A stretch of DNA of 6,935 nt from Candidatus Kapaibacterium sp. (GTDB lineage: Bacteria > Bacteroidota > Ignavibacteria > Kapaibacteriales > UBA2268), in the NCBI GenBank assembly GCA_028691175.1, contig JAQUZU010000097.1, forward strand, positions 1 to 6,935, read 5' to 3'. Made by a program: the position numbers and the translations under genes. Shown here piece by piece: positions 5,763 to 6,935 of this stretch. Positions within the stretch are counted from its first letter, which is position 1. Each line of letters starts with the position of its first letter. Below the pieces are notes generated by a model, which was given only the letters and a program-made list of their open reading frames with translations, was not told the DNA's origin and searched no databases.

Positions 5763-6551
5763 ATGGGAAATGATATTATTGTAAAAATGCCTGAACCATC
5801 AACTTATGGTGCCGTCGAACTCAAACAGTATATTAAAAAATATACTATAAGAGGTTTTATTTATACTGTTGTCGGATTGCTTGCAATCCTACTTTTGCTG
5901 TTTGTTTTTAATAAAGTAACAGAAAAAAAGACTGTTAAATTAGCAGCAGCACCAATCAGTAAAATTCAAATTTCTGCTCCACCACCGGATGCGACCCAAG
6001 AGGTCGAAGAAGTAAATACCGAAGTACCGCAAGAAGTAGTCGAATTTGCGACTATTGCAAAAGCAGGTAACCCGGTACCGGTTCCGGATGCAGAAGTAGC
6101 AGATTTGAAAGAATTTGCAAGTTTTGATCAATTATCTGAATCACTGTCACGTGAAACAGGTACAATCGTCGACCTTAATGCACTGCCGTCTAACGTCGAA
6201 TTCGATTCGAAGCCGAAAGCAGTAGAGGTAAAGCAAGAAGAAGTAATTCCGGATATGGATGAATTCGTTGCCCTCGAGCAAGAAGCGTCATGCGATTTGA
6301 AAGAACTTGCACGCAACATCGTATATCCTGACGTTGCAAGACGTGCGGGTATCGAAGGAAGAGTACTAGTAAGTGTATGGGTAGATAAAAGTGGTAGAGC
6401 TAAAAAAGTCGTTGTACGCGAATCTACTTCCAACACTTTGAACAACGCCGCAGTAGAAGCAGTTAAAAAGACTACTTTCACTCCGGGTATTCAAAACAAG
6501 ACCCCGGTTTCTTGCTGGTTACTTATTCCGGTTGTATTTAAATTGAAATAA
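5763..6551 (+). CDS. tonB: TonB energy-transducing protein
   Basis: This 262-aa protein has a 30-residue cytoplasmic start, one membrane helix (about 31-50), a periplasmic linker (51-176) and a C-terminal TonB domain (178-262). The domain shows NIVYPDVARRAGIEGRVLVSV (185-205), WVDKSGRAKKVVVRES (206-221), AAVEAVKKTTFTPG (229-242) and the final PVSCWLLIPVVFKL strand. TonB spans the periplasm and pulls on the TonB box of outer-membrane receptors. The linker is acidic (EVEEVNTEVPQEVVEF) with only a short proline-rich stretch (APPPDA, 72-77; NPVPVPDA, 103-110), rather than the long Pro-Lys rods of E. coli TonB. Cys177 and Cys251 both lie in the periplasmic part. It starts 1 bp after exbD and has only a weak GGGG upstream, so it is probably translationally coupled. 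Confidence 0.95.
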   Translation: MGNDIIVKMPEPSTYGAVELKQYIKKYTIRGFIYTVVGLLAILLLLFVFNKVTEKKTVKLAAAPISKIQISAPPPDATQEVEEVNTEVPQEVVEFATIAKAGNPVPVPDAEVADLKEFASFDQLSESLSRETGTIVDLNALPSNVEFDSKPKAVEVKQEEVIPDMDEFVALEQEASCDLKELARNIVYPDVARRAGIEGRVLVSVWVDKSGRAKKVVVRESTSNTLNNAAVEAVKKTTFTPGIQNKTPVSCWLLIPVVFKLK

Positions 6552-6571
6552 CTCGAAAGGGAACGGTAATT

Positions 6572-6784
6572 ATGAGTATGTTTATGGTGATTTTCAATTA
6601 TTTCGTCAGAGTATTAACTATAATTATCGGAGCCGTGTTTTGCTTTCGAATCGTTGAGTTTCCAACCGTAGAGCCAATGTTGGTTTCTATAATGGGAGTC
6701 GTGATGATGCTGTGGGGAATCTACCGCATTATCAGGTTCAGAGCAAAATATAATGAGTATAAAAACAATGGAGAAGAGGAATAA
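6572..6784 (+). CDS. Small two-helix membrane protein at the end of the Ton operon
   Basis: This 70-aa protein is not one I recognise. It has two predicted membrane helices (about residues 4-27 and 34-55) joined by a short VEFPTVEP loop, a basic RIIRFRAKY segment (52-60) and an acidic tail (GEEE). By the positive-inside rule the C-terminus is cytoplasmic, giving a hairpin topology. The ATG at 6572 has AAAGGGA (6557-6563) at a good distance; the in-frame ATG at 6578 is too far. It follows tonB by 20 bp on the same strand without a terminator, so it is probably part of the Ton operon and may be an accessory or stabilising subunit. It is well supported as coding by its ribosome site, spacing and membrane pattern, but its function is unknown. 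Confidence 0.75.
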   Translation: MSMFMVIFNYFVRVLTIIIGAVFCFRIVEFPTVEPMLVSIMGVVMMLWGIYRIIRFRAKYNEYKNNGEEE

Positions 6785-6795
6785 TTTATTCCTCT
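6775..6795 (+). repeat. Perfect inverted repeat over the stop codon of the small membrane gene
   Basis: AGAGGAATAA (6775-6784) and TTATTCCTCT (6786-6795) form a perfect 10-bp inverted repeat around a single T. In RNA the stem would close at the GAGGAA/TTCCTC part with an A/U-rich loop. It spans the stop codon (6782-6784). No T-run follows, so it is not a standard intrinsic terminator. It shares CTCT bases with the next hairpin. Confidence 0.55.
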
Positions 6796-6836
6796 CTCTC
6801 TTTAGCTCGCGAAAATTTCCGGGCTAAACAGAGAGA
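6793..6836 (+). repeat. Imperfect long hairpin before the lipoprotein gene
   Basis: TCTCTCT (6793-6799) pairs with AGAGAGA (6830-6836), and TTTAGC (6801-6806) pairs with GCTAAA (6823-6828), with one C-C mismatch between them. The 16-nt loop contains GAAA/TTTC (6811-6814 with 6816-6819), which could form a small inner stem. No T-run follows on either strand. It could attenuate transcription, stabilise upstream mRNA or set the ratio of lipoprotein to Ton components. Confidence 0.5.
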
Positions 6837-6861
6837 TGAAAAGAATATTCGCGGAGATGTG

Positions 6862-6935
6862 ATGAAGAGTATTGGAAGATACATATTGATGGCTATCGCA
6901 GGATGTTGCTTATGGGCGTGCAACCCATCTGATAA
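6862..6935 (+). CDS. N-terminus of a probable lipoprotein, cut by the right edge
   Basis: An ATG at 6862 follows CGGAG (6851-6855) at a good distance and opens a frame that runs off the window: MKSIGRYILMAIAGCCLWAC followed by NPSD. A basic start, a hydrophobic core and a cysteine in a lipobox-like setting indicate a lipoprotein signal peptide. Cys20 (LWAC) fits the usual signal length; Cys15 (IAGC) matches the lipobox consensus better but would leave a very short hydrophobic core. It lies on the same strand after the Ton cluster, 77 nt beyond the small membrane gene. In related Ton clusters the next gene can be a periplasmic binding or TPR lipoprotein, but nothing in these 24 residues identifies the mature protein. 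Confidence 0.7.
   Translation, partial: MKSIGRYILMAIAGCCLWACNPSD

Noticed and set aside
3802..6551. Reading the cluster as a Tol-Pal or gliding-motor (AglRQS-type) system
   Set aside because: The last large gene has a full TonB C-terminal domain, and no TolB, Pal or TolA is present in the window.
1..6935. CRISPR array, insertion sequence, prophage, toxin-antitoxin or tRNA gene
   Set aside because: I saw no regularly spaced direct repeats, transposase or integrase motifs, target duplications or cloverleaf sequences; all larger ORFs are explained by housekeeping or envelope genes.

Overview
The window looks like chromosomal DNA of a Gram-negative, AT-rich bacterium from the Bacteroidota/Chlorobiota (FCB) side of the tree. 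Evidence: a DUF374 lipid acyltransferase, a one-ExbB/two-ExbD/TonB cassette with an extra N-terminal helix in ExbB, and upstream elements resembling the Bacteroidota promoter (TTG, 20 nt, TAnnTTTG). Unlike typical Bacteroidia or Flavobacteriia, many genes have good Shine-Dalgarno sequences, so a deep branch such as Ignavibacteria or Kapabacteria is an inference from style, not a proven placement.

Layout. (1) Positions 1-886, minus strand: a 98-aa membrane protein of unknown function overlaps a DUF374 acyltransferase, which in turn overlaps (ATGA) a gene running off the left edge; this looks like an envelope-lipid operon. (2) 887-1091: divergent regulatory region. (3) 1092-1379: an HU-family nucleoid protein, closed by a clear intrinsic terminator. 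(4) 1482-3277: pyrB (aspartate carbamoyltransferase) and prmC (release-factor glutamine methyltransferase), overlapping as GTGA. (5) 3278-3435: a regulatory gap without a clear terminator. (6) 3436-6784: a tightly packed plus-strand operon of a STAS-domain protein, ExbB, two different ExbDs, TonB and a 70-aa two-helix membrane protein. (7) 6785-6861: overlapping inverted repeats that can form alternative hairpins. (8) 6862 to the right edge: the first 24 codons of a probable lipoprotein.

How the genes work together. ExbB, the ExbDs and TonB should form a proton-driven inner-membrane motor that energises outer-membrane transport. The leading STAS protein and the trailing small membrane protein are candidate accessory parts. 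The other genes are housekeeping: pyrimidine synthesis, translation termination, DNA packaging and probably lipid A or phospholipid acylation. I saw no CRISPR array, tRNA, rRNA, transposase or attachment site. The most interesting points are the STAS gene leading the Ton operon, a TAATTTTG octamer repeated upstream of three transcription units, and the alternative hairpins at the end of the Ton cluster.
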